Below the pieces are notes generated by a model. It was given only the letters and a program-made list of their open reading frames with translations. It did no database searches and was not told the origin of the DNA. Shown here one piece after another: positions 1 through 7,761 of a stretch of DNA of 64,000 nt. Numbering within the stretch: the first letter of the stretch is position 1; each line of letters starts with the position of its first letter. Origin of the DNA: [Leptolyngbya] sp. PCC 7376 (lineage in GTDB: Bacteria; Cyanobacteriota; Cyanobacteriia; Cyanobacteriales; MRBY01); contig NC_019683.1 of NCBI RefSeq assembly GCF_000316605.1, forward strand, positions 3,146,036 through 3,210,035, written 5' to 3'. The position numbers and the translations under genes are program-made.

Positions 1-1
1 C

Positions 2-520
2 GACTCCACTGGGCGATCGCTAGATTGTTATGTCGAGAATGAAGTCGCCAGCGATGGAGTGGACTATGTTTTACTGCAACCTGTTGATTTACCCATTGTA
101 ATTTTGGCTTGGGATGACGATGAAGAGGATGCAGAAATCCCAGAAACTGAGATGGTGGAAGATCCAGAAGAGTTAGCTGAGATTTTCCTTGATGCAAAAG
201 CAGTTCTGAGTGAGCGAGAATTGACTCTCAAAGATACGGCTTATGTGATGACAATCAGTGGTGAAATTCCTCCTTTGCAGGAAGAAGATATTTTATCCCT
301 CGAGATTGAAGATGATGAAGAGTCTCGCCTCGAACCAGAAGAATTACAACTGCTGACAGATTTTTACCATTTAGAGCAGCACTATAGTATTTATACGCCG
401 ATTGATCCCTATCTCTTTTTTGCCCACACTACTGCGAATGACGAGTTAGAGATGCTTGATCTCAGTGACCCCAAGGTAAAGAACTTGGTTGATCTTTTAA
501 TTATTCAAGATGACGAATAA
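2..520 (+). CDS. DUF3727 domain protein, 5' end cut by window edge
   Basis: The reading frame is open from base 2 to the stop at 518-520, so the true start lies before the window; a GTG at 59 is internal, because the preceding codons read DSTGRSLDCYVENEV, which fits the conserved N-terminal part of the cyanobacterial DUF3727 family. The protein is very acidic (runs of Asp and Glu around residues 20-60 and 80-95) and has no membrane segment or signal peptide. Its function is unknown. Its last codons overlap the start of mltG by 11 bases, so the two are probably cotranscribed and translationally coupled. DUF3727 genes next to mltG are, as far as I recall, a common cyanobacterial arrangement. 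Confidence 0.82.
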   Translation, partial: DSTGRSLDCYVENEVASDGVDYVLLQPVDLPIVILAWDDDEEDAEIPETEMVEDPEELAEIFLDAKAVLSERELTLKDTAYVMTISGEIPPLQEEDILSLEIEDDEESRLEPEELQLLTDFYHLEQHYSIYTPIDPYLFFAHTTANDELEMLDLSDPKVKNLVDLLIIQDDE

Positions 521-1586
521 AATGCCCCCGAAAACAACCCCAGTCCGTCGTCGCCGTCGCCGCGTTCCATGGTTTTTCTTTTGGTTAATTGTGGTGACTG
601 GTGTGAGTTTTTGGCAGAGTTGGGCTTGGTGGCGCTGGAGTATTTCACCGACCACTGCTCTAGATAAGTCTGTACAATTACAGATTCCGCAGGGGACTTC
701 ATCTCAAAAAATTGGTCAGAATCTAGAGAGTCTCGGTCTCATTCGCTCACAAAAAGCATGGAAGATCTGGTCACTATGGTTAAGGTTTTCGCAGCAGGGT
801 GGCAGTTTTAAGGCTGGTACTTATCTGCTCGATTTTAATGATGATTTGCCGGCGATCGCCGCAACGATTTGGCAGGGAAACGTAGTACAGACGAGTATCA
901 CTATTCCTGAAGGGTGGTCATTGCAACAGATGGCTGAATACTTCGAAGGTGAAGGTTTATTTGCTGCCGAAGATTTTCTTGCCGCCACCAAACAAATTCC
1001 CCGTGATCAGTTTGGATGGCTCCCTCCAAATATCCCCTATTTAGAAGGATTTCTGTATCCTGACACATATTTTCTCAATAAAGACGATCCAGAACCCCAA
1101 GCGATTATCGAACAAATGCTGACTCGCTTTGAAGAGGTGGCTTTGCCGCTCTATAACAACGCAGATGTTCCTCTCGATTTATCTTTGAATGAATGGGTCA
1201 CCCTGGCTAGTATTGTTGAGAAAGAAGCGGTAGTGGCTGATGAACGCACGACTATTTCCGGCGTTTTTGCGAATCGTCTCCAACGGGGTATGAAACTCGA
1301 AACGGATCCGACAGTTGAATATGCTCTCAATATTCGTCAGACTAAAGAGCAACCTTTAACCTTTGAACAAATTAAGGTTGATTCTCCCTACAATACTTAT
1401 CGCTATACGGGCTTGCCCCCCACGGCGATCGCCGCACCAGGTTTAGCCAGTCTCAAAGCAACCCTCGAACCAGCTGCCACAGATTATTTATTTTTTGTTG
1501 CACGGTATGATGGCACCCATGTTTTCAGCAAAACCCTCGCTGAACATGAGTCTGCAACTAAAGAAATTCGTGCTTCTATTCCTTAG
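510..1586 (+). CDS. mltG: Endolytic murein transglycosylase MltG (YceG family)
   Basis: MltG cleaves nascent glycan strands in the inner-membrane-proximal periplasm and helps set peptidoglycan chain length. The 358-residue product has a basic N-terminus (a run of Arg around residues 13-18), one membrane anchor at about 19-38, a LysM-like section at about 55-130 and the YceG catalytic domain. Motifs seen are PEGWSLQQMAEYF, LEGFLYPDTYFL and ASIVEKEA, where Glu237 (counting from the ATG at 510) matches the catalytic Glu of the family; LETDPTVEYAL follows. An alternative ATG lies at 522, just after the upstream stop, giving a product four residues shorter. The start overlaps the DUF3727 gene, suggesting coupling. 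Confidence 0.95.
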   Translation: MTNKMPPKTTPVRRRRRRVPWFFFWLIVVTGVSFWQSWAWWRWSISPTTALDKSVQLQIPQGTSSQKIGQNLESLGLIRSQKAWKIWSLWLRFSQQGGSFKAGTYLLDFNDDLPAIAATIWQGNVVQTSITIPEGWSLQQMAEYFEGEGLFAAEDFLAATKQIPRDQFGWLPPNIPYLEGFLYPDTYFLNKDDPEPQAIIEQMLTRFEEVALPLYNNADVPLDLSLNEWVTLASIVEKEAVVADERTTISGVFANRLQRGMKLETDPTVEYALNIRQTKEQPLTFEQIKVDSPYNTYRYTGLPPTAIAAPGLASLKATLEPAATDYLFFVARYDGTHVFSKTLAEHESATKEIRASIP

Positions 1587-2011
1587 CTTTGACGATCATA
1601 TCCAGTACTACATCATCAATGCCACCTCAAACAAGTACCATCTTTGGGGTAGTTCTTTAGGATTGTTGTCCGGATAGCAATCAAGTCCTTGGAGGATCGT
1701 CTTTTAATGTTGCTTGGCATTTACACAGGCTTGTGGGGAAACACCTCTCTTTAATTTCCTCCATTGACAATGATCGAGAGGGAGAAGATATTTTGCGATC
1801 GCTCCAATTGATTTGAGCATATGACCAACGACAGAACACAAAGCTTTTTTTGAGAGGTCATGTTTTCCATCTCAAACATGACCAAAAGTGACTTTTTCGG
1901 TATTTTTTCTACCGGTATTTTTAGCGACGATTAATGATATAGCAGTGGTCATTTAGTTTGATACGTCATGTGAACCTCAATTCTGAGCCTGTCTGCAAAA
2001 CCATTATGGAG
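1587..2011. other. Intergenic stretch, no gene recognised
   Basis: No coding frame here looks real; a 60-codon frame running out of the mltG end is a shadow. The only structure seen is a 9-bp perfect inverted repeat GTCATGTTT / AAACATGAC at 1857-1865 and 1874-1882 with an 8-base loop. No T-run follows directly, so I do not call it a terminator. The stretch ends at the remnant of an IS5-family element. Confidence 0.5.
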
Positions 2012-2116
2012 TTGACCTCTTGCAAAAGGTTATGGCAATTCAAAATTGTAAAGACCAGCAATGAGATTAAGTCTTAATCCCTATCTCCGACGGCGGTTAC
2101 GATATCGACTGGATAA
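2012..2116 (-). mobile_element. Remnant of an IS5-family element (3' end only)
   Basis: Reading leftward, these 105 bases match the last part of the IS5-type transposase fragment at 13014-13323 (codons for ...RNRRRRWGLRFNLIAGLYNFELP), including its outer end TTGACCTCTTGCAAAAGG. There are only a few base differences. The match stops at GGATAA, just before the end of the IS982-family element at 2121, so the IS982 insertion or a later deletion removed the remainder. The two IS5 remnants are inverted relative to each other. Confidence 0.75.
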
Positions 2117-2197
2117 TATAACGTGAGTTCGGGATAAGGAAGAAAAAGGAGAAAGTGCATATTGTGGAAGTTAATAAGCAATCCACCACTTTCTCCC

Positions 2198-3147
2198 ATG
2201 ACCAGTCTAGAACCTTTGTTTTGTTCCATTGATGATTTCTGCCAAGTCTTTGAACCTCAATGGCAACAACAATTACTGGCCTCGAAACAACGGCGGCGAC
2301 GTCGCCCTAGAAGCCTTAGTCTCAGCGAGATAATGACGATATTGATTGCATTTCATCAATCTCACTATCGTCACTTCAAGTATTTCTATCTCATCAATGT
2401 GCGTCATCACTGGCGAGGAGCCTTTCCCAGAGCCGTGAGTGACCAACGTTTTGTGGAGTGGATGCCTTCGACGTTAGTACCTCTATGTGTCTACCTACAG
2501 CACTGTTATGGTCAATGCACAGGAATTAGTTTCATTGATGCCACCAGTATCAAGGTTTGTCACAATCGCCGCATCTCTCAACATCGCGTTTTTGAAGGTC
2601 ATGCCGCTCGAGGTAAAACCTCTGTGGGTTGGTTCTTTGGTTTCAAACTACATCTGGTTATCAATGACCATGGCGAATTACTCAATGTTAAAATCACGCC
2701 TGGCAACACTGATGATAGAAAGCCTGTGGTAGAGCTATTGAAAGAGTTATCGGGAAAAGTCTTTGCTGATAAAGGTTACGTCTCTCAAGCTCTGGCACAG
2801 TATTTACAAGAAGAATATGATGTGAGGCTTCTAGCTAAGCCTCGTCGCAATATGAAGAATCACCTGATGCTTTGGCGTGACAAAGTGCTGGCTCGTAAGC
2901 GAGCTTTAATTGAGACCGTCATTTAGCTAAGCCTCGTCGCAATATGAAGAATCACCTGATGCTTTGGCGTGACAAAGTGCTGGCTCGTAAGCGAGCTTTA
3001 ATTGAGACCGTCATTGACCAACTGAAGAATATTTCTCAGATTGAACACTCTCGCCATCGCAGTCCAGCGAACTTTTGTGTCAACTTGCTTTGCGGTCTCA
3101 TTGCCTACTGTCATCAGCCTAAGAAACCCTCTCTTCAGCTTGATTAG
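2198..3147 (+). pseudogene. IS982-family transposase, frameshifted by a 92-bp duplication
   Basis: The frame opens with [18 protein letters not shown] (ATG at 2198; an upstream in-frame TTG lies at 2162) and shows the IS982 features [28 protein letters not shown] (first acidic residue), TPGNTDDRKPV (second) and [15 protein letters not shown] (Glu). After ALIETVI the frame meets a stop at 2924-2926, because bases 2832-2923 are repeated in tandem at 2924-3015. Ninety-two is not a multiple of three, so the second unit reads in another frame and continues to the normal C-terminus at 3147. The catalytic Glu helix is therefore separated from its downstream part, and the copy cannot make an intact transposase. 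Confidence 0.9.
2832..3015 (+). repeat. 92-bp tandem duplication inside IS982 copy 1
   Basis: Two head-to-tail copies of a 92-base unit, 2832-2923 and 2924-3015, both starting TAGCTAAGCCTCGTCGC and ending GAGACCGTCATT. The other two IS982 copies in the window have this unit once. By eye the two units look identical, which implies a recent event. Confidence 0.93.
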
Positions 3148-3176
3148 AACCTCATTTCCTTATCCCGAACTCACGT

Positions 3177-3515
3177 TATCTTAGTGAAGAAATTGATACA
3201 GATTCTCTTAAACTAATGAAGAAAGCAGATCAGTCTCAGCGTTACCTTTGTCCCCCATGTTCTGGGCCACTACCACGATATGCAATCTGGGTAGAATCAA
3301 TAAAGTGACTTAAAATACTAAAAAAGTAAAGGCGTTATCTAAGAGGATGTCTGAAAAGTCTTTATGTTCGATAAATGCTGCGTAAATTCCGCCAGGTTGA
3401 TCGCCTGAAGTGCTTATTTTTACGTGCAACTCATTTCGACAAAAGTTACGGTCAGTCTCTTTTCCGATATCCTCTAAAACACCTCTACTAATCAAATGAT
3501 TTATTCTTCTAAATT
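3177..3515. other. Intergenic stretch with possible gene remnant
   Basis: Between IS982 copy 1 and chlI there is no intact gene. A frame starting at the element boundary (3177) reads YLSEEIDTDSLKLMKKADQ and then has a CPPC pair before a stop at about 3308; this could be the tail of a gene cut by the insertion, but I cannot name it. A 61-codon frame on the minus strand (3310-3495) begins 20 bp after the chlI stop and has no recognisable features. Confidence 0.35.
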
Positions 3516-4595
3516 TTACTCTTCTTCTTCAAGACCAAAGACACGAGCTACAATCTTTTGAACTTTATAGCCAGAATCAATGGATTCAAGAGGGTCTTTG
3601 CGGAGACGGTGACGAAGACAGAGAGTTACAACGCGACGAATATCATCAACAGTAGCTTCAGTGCGACCTTCATAAGCAGCTAATGCTTTGGCTGCACGGT
3701 TAGTGACGATATCACCTCGCAAACCGTCAACATCTGCTTCGGAGCAAACCTCAGAAATTTTCACTTTTAAATCGCGATCAATCGTGACTTGAGGCAAAAG
3801 TTGTTGGGCTTTAACCAAACGCTCTTGCTCTGCTTTCTGTTCAGAATCGTATTGGGTTAAAAATTCGTTGGGGCTTTGGTCAAACTCTGAACGACGTTCA
3901 ACTATTTGAACGCGTTGTTCTGGATTACGCTCGGTACGAATTTCTGCATGCATACCGAAACGGTCAAGAAGCTGAGGACGAAGTTCCCCTTCCTCAGGGT
4001 TACCGGAACCAACAAGAACAAAATTAGCTGGGTGGCGGATCGAAATACCTTCGCGCTCTACAGTGTTCCAACCACCTGCTGCGGAGTCAAGGAGAACATC
4101 TACGAGGTGGTCATCAAGGAGGTTAACCTCGTCAACGTAAAGCACACCACGATTAGCTTTGGCGAGGAGGCCAGGTTCAAATGCTTTTACGCCATCGGAT
4201 AATGCTTTCTCGATATCGATTGTGCCGCAAACGCGGTCTTCTGTTGCACCGAGGGGAAGGTCAATCATCGGAACCTTCATTTTTGCGATTTCGATGGGTT
4301 CGTTATTCTCGATTTTTTGACGAACTTCGTCACCCATGAGCTCAGGATTTTTTGGGTCGCTGTTGAAAGGGTCATTGGCAACAACATCGATATCGGGGAG
4401 GAGATCTGCCAGAGCACGGATTGTGGTGGATTTACCTGTGCCGCGATCGCCCATAATCATCACACCACCGATTTTTGGGTCGATAATATTGAGTTTAAGG
4501 GCAAGCTTCATCTCGTCCTGACCGATCACTGCGGTAAACGGAAAGACAACACGTCGCTTCAGTTTTGTCGTTGTAGGAGCTTCTGCCACTGTCAT
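3516..4595 (-). CDS. chlI: Magnesium chelatase ATPase subunit I
   Basis: ChlI is the AAA+ motor subunit that, with ChlD and ChlH, inserts Mg2+ into protoporphyrin IX, the first committed step of chlorophyll synthesis. The 359-residue protein shows the Walker A loop GDRGTGKS at 49-56, the Walker B region [11 protein letters not shown] at about 150-160, the sensor sequence [21 protein letters not shown] and the C-terminal helical lid. It has the normal length for the family. It lies 45 bp downstream of the DUF429 gene on the same strand, so it may be read through from the pentapeptide-DUF429 pair. Its 3' side faces IS982 copy 1, but the coding region is intact. Confidence 0.98.
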   Translation of the reverse strand: MTVAEAPTTTKLKRRVVFPFTAVIGQDEMKLALKLNIIDPKIGGVMIMGDRGTGKSTTIRALADLLPDIDVVANDPFNSDPKNPELMGDEVRQKIENNEPIEIAKMKVPMIDLPLGATEDRVCGTIDIEKALSDGVKAFEPGLLAKANRGVLYVDEVNLLDDHLVDVLLDSAAGGWNTVEREGISIRHPANFVLVGSGNPEEGELRPQLLDRFGMHAEIRTERNPEQRVQIVERRSEFDQSPNEFLTQYDSEQKAEQERLVKAQQLLPQVTIDRDLKVKISEVCSEADVDGLRGDIVTNRAAKALAAYEGRTEATVDDIRRVVTLCLRHRLRKDPLESIDSGYKVQKIVARVFGLEEEE

Positions 4596-4640
4596 GTTGT
4601 TAATAGGGATTTATTTAGAAATTTTTTTATAAATTCACAA

Positions 4641-5402
4641 TCATTGCTGGTCATTTATCGTAACAGGTGCAGGCACGATAATGTAACCGGAATGGCGATC
4701 GCCGAGGGTCTGGTTTTTCTCACTTCCCCAATACCACCAATAAGCACCCACATACGCACAGACAAGGGCATCAATCCGATCTTCGATTTCTTTGAGTACA
4801 GTGCCTTTAACGGTTTTTACATCGGCAATCAATTCTCGCCACAGCTCATTTATCTCAAGGCTCGGTTCTAAATTCGGCAAAATGGTTTCGATGTACCCAA
4901 TTAACCTCTGCAATTCCTTGCGGCGATCGCCCAATCGCCCTTTTTTGTATTTAATAATTCTGTCCAGCCCAAAAAGCTGCACCATTGCTGGATGGGGAAA
5001 CACTTCAATTTGATAGCGTCCCAGTTTCTTTGCCATTATCTCCGGTGCATGGATAAAATCCTGTGCCTCTAGATCAAAGCCCAGTTTAGTTGTGCGTGGT
5101 GCAAAAGGACGATTCAAATTCGCAGGATAACAGCCCGCATGATATTTCCCAAAATACTTGTGGGTAAGACGATCCGGCAATCTTGTTCCTGTTTCATTAG
5201 GAATAATTGTTGGCGCATCAACTGCAATTAAACCTACCTCTGGATTCGGCAAAACTTGATCTACCCATGACACAATCTCATCCGGGTCAAGAATGAGATC
5301 AAAGGCGGCGATCGCCAAACTTTTATTTGGTTGTGACAAATCTAAAAGGCATAGACCACTTGCACCAGAAGTCCAGCCAAAATCAATACCAGCAAACTTC
5401 AC
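4641..5402 (-). CDS. DUF429 family protein (predicted RNase H-like fold)
   Basis: The 253-residue product begins MKFAGIDFGWTSG, an N-terminal acidic motif like that of RNase H / RuvC-type folds, followed by GLIAVDAPTIIPNETGTRLPDR and a conserved stretch around CYPANLNRPF. These match DUF429 proteins, whose activity has not been established to my knowledge. It starts with GTG at 5402, and that GTG overlaps the TGA of the upstream pentapeptide gene in a GTGA arrangement, so translation is likely coupled. No membrane segment is visible. Role unknown. Confidence 0.8.
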   Translation of the reverse strand: MKFAGIDFGWTSGASGLCLLDLSQPNKSLAIAAFDLILDPDEIVSWVDQVLPNPEVGLIAVDAPTIIPNETGTRLPDRLTHKYFGKYHAGCYPANLNRPFAPRTTKLGFDLEAQDFIHAPEIMAKKLGRYQIEVFPHPAMVQLFGLDRIIKYKKGRLGDRRKELQRLIGYIETILPNLEPSLEINELWRELIADVKTVKGTVLKEIEDRIDALVCAYVGAYWWYWGSEKNQTLGDRHSGYIIVPAPVTINDQQ

Positions 5403-6253
5403 GTTGCCTTAGCCATATCCATATTGCTGGGGAAGATTGTACCGTCTAGGATCGCGTTCCGGAAGTTAACCTGATCCATCGTCGCATCCATCAACATCGT
5501 GCGCGTTAGATTGGCTCCAGTAAAGTTAGACCAATAAAGCTTGGCCCGAAATAACTTTGCTTCAGTTAAGTCAGCCCCTCGCATAGTTGTCCATGCTAAT
5601 TGCGCTTCCCGGAGGTTTGTCCCCCGCAATTTCACATTCGTTAAGTTGGCACTATTCAGTTTACTCTTACTTAAATCCGCATCATCCGCTGTCGAACCTG
5701 TTGCATTAATGCCGTGTAACGTCGCATTTGCTAAATTTGCACCTCGGAGATTAGCCCCAATCAAAATGGCACTCGTCAGATTGGCTCCCTGGAGATTGGC
5801 TCCTTCAAGATTTGCTTGGGTGAGATTTGCCCGCCCAATAAAGGCATCAACGAGGGTTGCCTTACTCAGATTAGCTTCCCGCATAATTGCTTCATTGAGG
5901 ATGCAATAGGATAAATCCGCAGAAGTCAGCTTGGCACGGGTTAAATTTGCGGCCCGCATGCCGCTATACGCCATTTTGGCAGCGGTCAGATTTGCTTCGG
6001 TTAGATTACTGGAAATAAGGTTTGCTTGGCTCAGATTGCCCTGCAAACTCGCGTAGCTTAGATCTGCCTCACGGAGATTCGCTTGGTCGAGGGTCGCACC
6101 AGTAAAAATGACACGGGATAGGCTGCTTTCACGGAGATTAATCCCATTCAAGCGAGCACCGCCTAAAAATGCTCCCTCAAGATCGACTTCACGAAAATCG
6201 CGCTCTCCCGCTGCATAACGTTCTAGTAGTTCCCCTGCGTCCATACGTTTCAA
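5399..6253 (-). CDS. Pentapeptide-repeat protein
   Basis: From about residue 20 to 275 almost the whole 284-residue chain is made of A(D/N)LXX pentapeptides (for example ANLREADLSYASLQGNLSQANL), predicting a long right-handed quadrilateral beta-helix. The N-terminus MDAGELLERYAAGERDF is a typical cap; the ATG at 6244 (residue 4 of the longest frame) is the likelier start. No signal peptide is seen, so the protein is probably cytosolic. It has no catalytic motif; a binding or scaffold role is an inference. The stop overlaps the GTG start of the DUF429 gene by four bases, and chlI follows, suggesting a three-gene unit. Confidence 0.92.
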   Translation of the reverse strand: MKRMDAGELLERYAAGERDFREVDLEGAFLGGARLNGINLRESSLSRVIFTGATLDQANLREADLSYASLQGNLSQANLISSNLTEANLTAAKMAYSGMRAANLTRAKLTSADLSYCILNEAIMREANLSKATLVDAFIGRANLTQANLEGANLQGANLTSAILIGANLRGANLANATLHGINATGSTADDADLSKSKLNSANLTNVKLRGTNLREAQLAWTTMRGADLTEAKLFRAKLYWSNFTGANLTRTMLMDATMDQVNFRNAILDGTIFPSNMDMAKAT

Positions 6254-6373
6254 TGTTGCTGCCCTCTCTATGACACCTGTGATTCCGCGATAGATGACTG
6301 TTAGATCACCCTTTTATCATAAACAGACTCTCAACACTTAGGAGTGATCCAAAAAAAAATTTAGCCATTTGAC

Positions 6374-6748
6374 CTAATCATCGTAGTTAAACTTTAGTGA
6401 AACATAGTCATTCGGATTAGAGGGCGTATTACATGAAACCTGTTTGCCATCTGCATTTTCGTCACGCAGACAGCTAACTTGCTCCCTAAATCCTTCGATA
6501 TTACCAAGGTACTCTTCGGGGTCAAGATTCATGTGTTTTTTAAATTCTGGCCAAGGCACATCAATGATTTTGTCACCACAAACCATTTCTACTTCACCAC
6601 CCTCAATATCCACATCACCGACTTCTACTTCAGCTTCTGGTTTCTCGATTTCGATAAAGGTACAGGCTTCTAGTTTTGTCTTTTTGCCACAGGCCGTGAG
6701 CAGCGTTAAACTCAGCAACACACTGCCCAAAATAAATTTACCCATCAC
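6374..6748 (-). CDS. Small lipoprotein of unknown function
   Basis: The 124-residue product has a lipoprotein signal (MGKFILGSVLLSLTLLTAC) with lipobox LTAC at about residues 17-20, so the mature protein should be lipid-anchored on the periplasmic side. The mature part is acidic, with repeated Glu-Val-Glu stretches (EAEVEVGDVDIEGGEVE) and four further cysteines that could form two disulfides. I recognise no family. It is a single gene between the pentapeptide gene and another exported protein. Confidence 0.7.
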   Translation of the reverse strand: MMGKFILGSVLLSLTLLTACGKKTKLEACTFIEIEKPEAEVEVGDVDIEGGEVEMVCGDKIIDVPWPEFKKHMNLDPEEYLGNIEGFREQVSCLRDENADGKQVSCNTPSNPNDYVSLKFNYDD

Positions 6749-6903
6749 TCAAGGATTACCGTAGTTGACGTTGCTTCGAGTGTATGGGCAGTGATTGGAG
6801 ATAGAGGCGATATTTATGAAACTGAAATGTTTCTTAAAAGGCTTTTATCTCGGTTTTTTATTTCTTTGTAGATTTAGAAAATCAAAGGATTGATGCGTTG
6901 TTG

Positions 6904-7260
6904 TTATGGTTTATCCACATCTACTTCAACATTGTCGCTATTTACTTCGGCATCTGGTGCGCTGTTTGCTTTTTGTTGTTGGAAATATTGTAAGAGGGAT
7001 TCTCTATAGTTTGCGGCAGCATCATCAATCTTTTCATCGGATGCGGCTTGAAATTGCTCGGAGCTTTGGCCACTGTTCAACCGCGAGTTGTGGATGAGGT
7101 CGAAGGGGTTAAAGTTGTCATCGCCTCCGAAAATAGTTGAATTCTCGTTGTCTTGGTAAACGTCATCGTCACTGGTTTGAGCCAAACTCGGTAGAGTAAG
7201 GCTACTGGCGATCGCCAAGCTAAGACCAATAGCAAAAGAAATTTTTGGAAATCTAGTCAT
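6904..7260 (-). CDS. Secreted hypothetical protein
   Basis: The 118-residue product begins with a clear signal peptide (MTRFPKISFAIGLSLAIAS..., cleavage probably after SLAQ at about residue 28). The mature chain is short, acidic and low in hydrophobicity, with NPFDLIHNSRLN in the middle and a Gln-rich helix-like stretch QYFQQQKANSA near the end. No family is recognised. It lies between the lipoprotein gene and petP on the same strand. Confidence 0.65.
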   Translation of the reverse strand: MTRFPKISFAIGLSLAIASSLTLPSLAQTSDDDVYQDNENSTIFGGDDNFNPFDLIHNSRLNSGQSSEQFQAASDEKIDDAAANYRESLLQYFQQQKANSAPDAEVNSDNVEVDVDKP

Positions 7261-7432
7261 GGTTTTCTAAGTTTGCTTCTCTAAATGTTTGCAACTTCAT
7301 CCTTCGTACTTGATGACTATTGTGCCTTAAAAAAGTTTCTGGTTGTGGTAGAGAACGAATTTCAATGCTTGGATACTTAATCTCTAATGACTACTGCAAT
7401 TTTGTTGATGCACTGAAAAAAATTTGAGAAAT

Positions 7433-7458
7433 AAAAAAACGTCCCTAATATTGAGACG
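7433..7458 (-). terminator. Probable Rho-independent terminator after petP
   Basis: Read on the minus strand, CGTCTC-AATATTA-GGGACG can form a 6-bp stem (one G-T pair) followed directly by seven T residues. It sits about 45 bases past the petP stop. Confidence 0.6.
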
Positions 7459-7504
7459 CTTGGATATAAATCTAGAAAAATAAAAATCTTGTCTGTGGCA
7501 AGGT

Positions 7505-7699
7505 TTAGGATGCTGGACGGATTTCATCGCCGAAAAACCATGCGGTCGTGCTGTCATCGAAAGCTACGAATGCACCGATGCCACTGCCGTCTGTAACGCG
7601 AAAGTCTTTGATTGTACCGACTTTGCCGAGTTTGTCTGCGACCTCTTTTTCCACGCGGTCACGTAAGCGATATATTTGTACTTTTTGCCCAATTTCCAT
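7505..7699 (-). CDS. petP: PetP, cytochrome b6f-associated small subunit (DUF2862)
   Basis: The 64-residue product MEIGQKVQIYRLRDRVEKE... with KLGKVGTIKDF, VTDGSGIGAFVAFDD and TAWFFGDEI matches the PetP family throughout. PetP is a soluble, SH3-like small subunit bound at the cytoplasmic side of the cyanobacterial cytochrome b6f complex and affects linear electron transfer and complex stability. It has full family length and is followed by a probable terminator. The upstream neighbour on the same strand is the recombinase-like gene. Confidence 0.92.
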   Translation of the reverse strand: MEIGQKVQIYRLRDRVEKEVADKLGKVGTIKDFRVTDGSGIGAFVAFDDSTTAWFFGDEIRPAS

Positions 7700-7761
7700 G
7701 CCGTTTATTTGTGTTGTACTTATAGGGGTTTAAATCATTCCTCAGTTTATCGGAAACTGGT

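Larger units (their letters stand above)
2121..3176 (+). mobile_element. IS982-family insertion sequence, copy 1 (inactivated)
   Basis: The element is bounded by terminal inverted repeats ACGTGAGTTCGGGATAAG (left, from 2121) and the complement ending at 3176. It measures 1056 bp, exactly 92 bp longer than the 964 bp of copies 2 (after removing its inserted IS) and 3; the excess is a 92-bp tandem duplication at 2832-2923 / 2924-3015. No convincing target duplication flanks it: the left neighbour is an IS5 remnant and the right neighbour is unrelated sequence, which suggests deletion or recombination after insertion. It is nearly identical to copy 2 at 9944 and more distant from copy 3 at 12050. 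Confidence 0.9.

Noticed and set aside
1495-1677. 60-codon ORF at the end of mltG
   Set aside because: Mostly out-of-frame mltG sequence.
3310-3495. 61-codon ORF just after chlI
   Set aside because: Near chlI and on the same strand, but too short and featureless to support; noted under the intergenic entry.
4317-4871. 184-codon plus-strand frame across chlI and the DUF429 gene
   Set aside because: Antisense shadow of two well-supported genes; no family features.
5399-6253. DNA repeat array (CRISPR-like) in the pentapeptide gene
   Set aside because: The periodicity is 15 bases and follows the protein repeats; no identical repeats or spacers. No CRISPR array was seen anywhere in the window.
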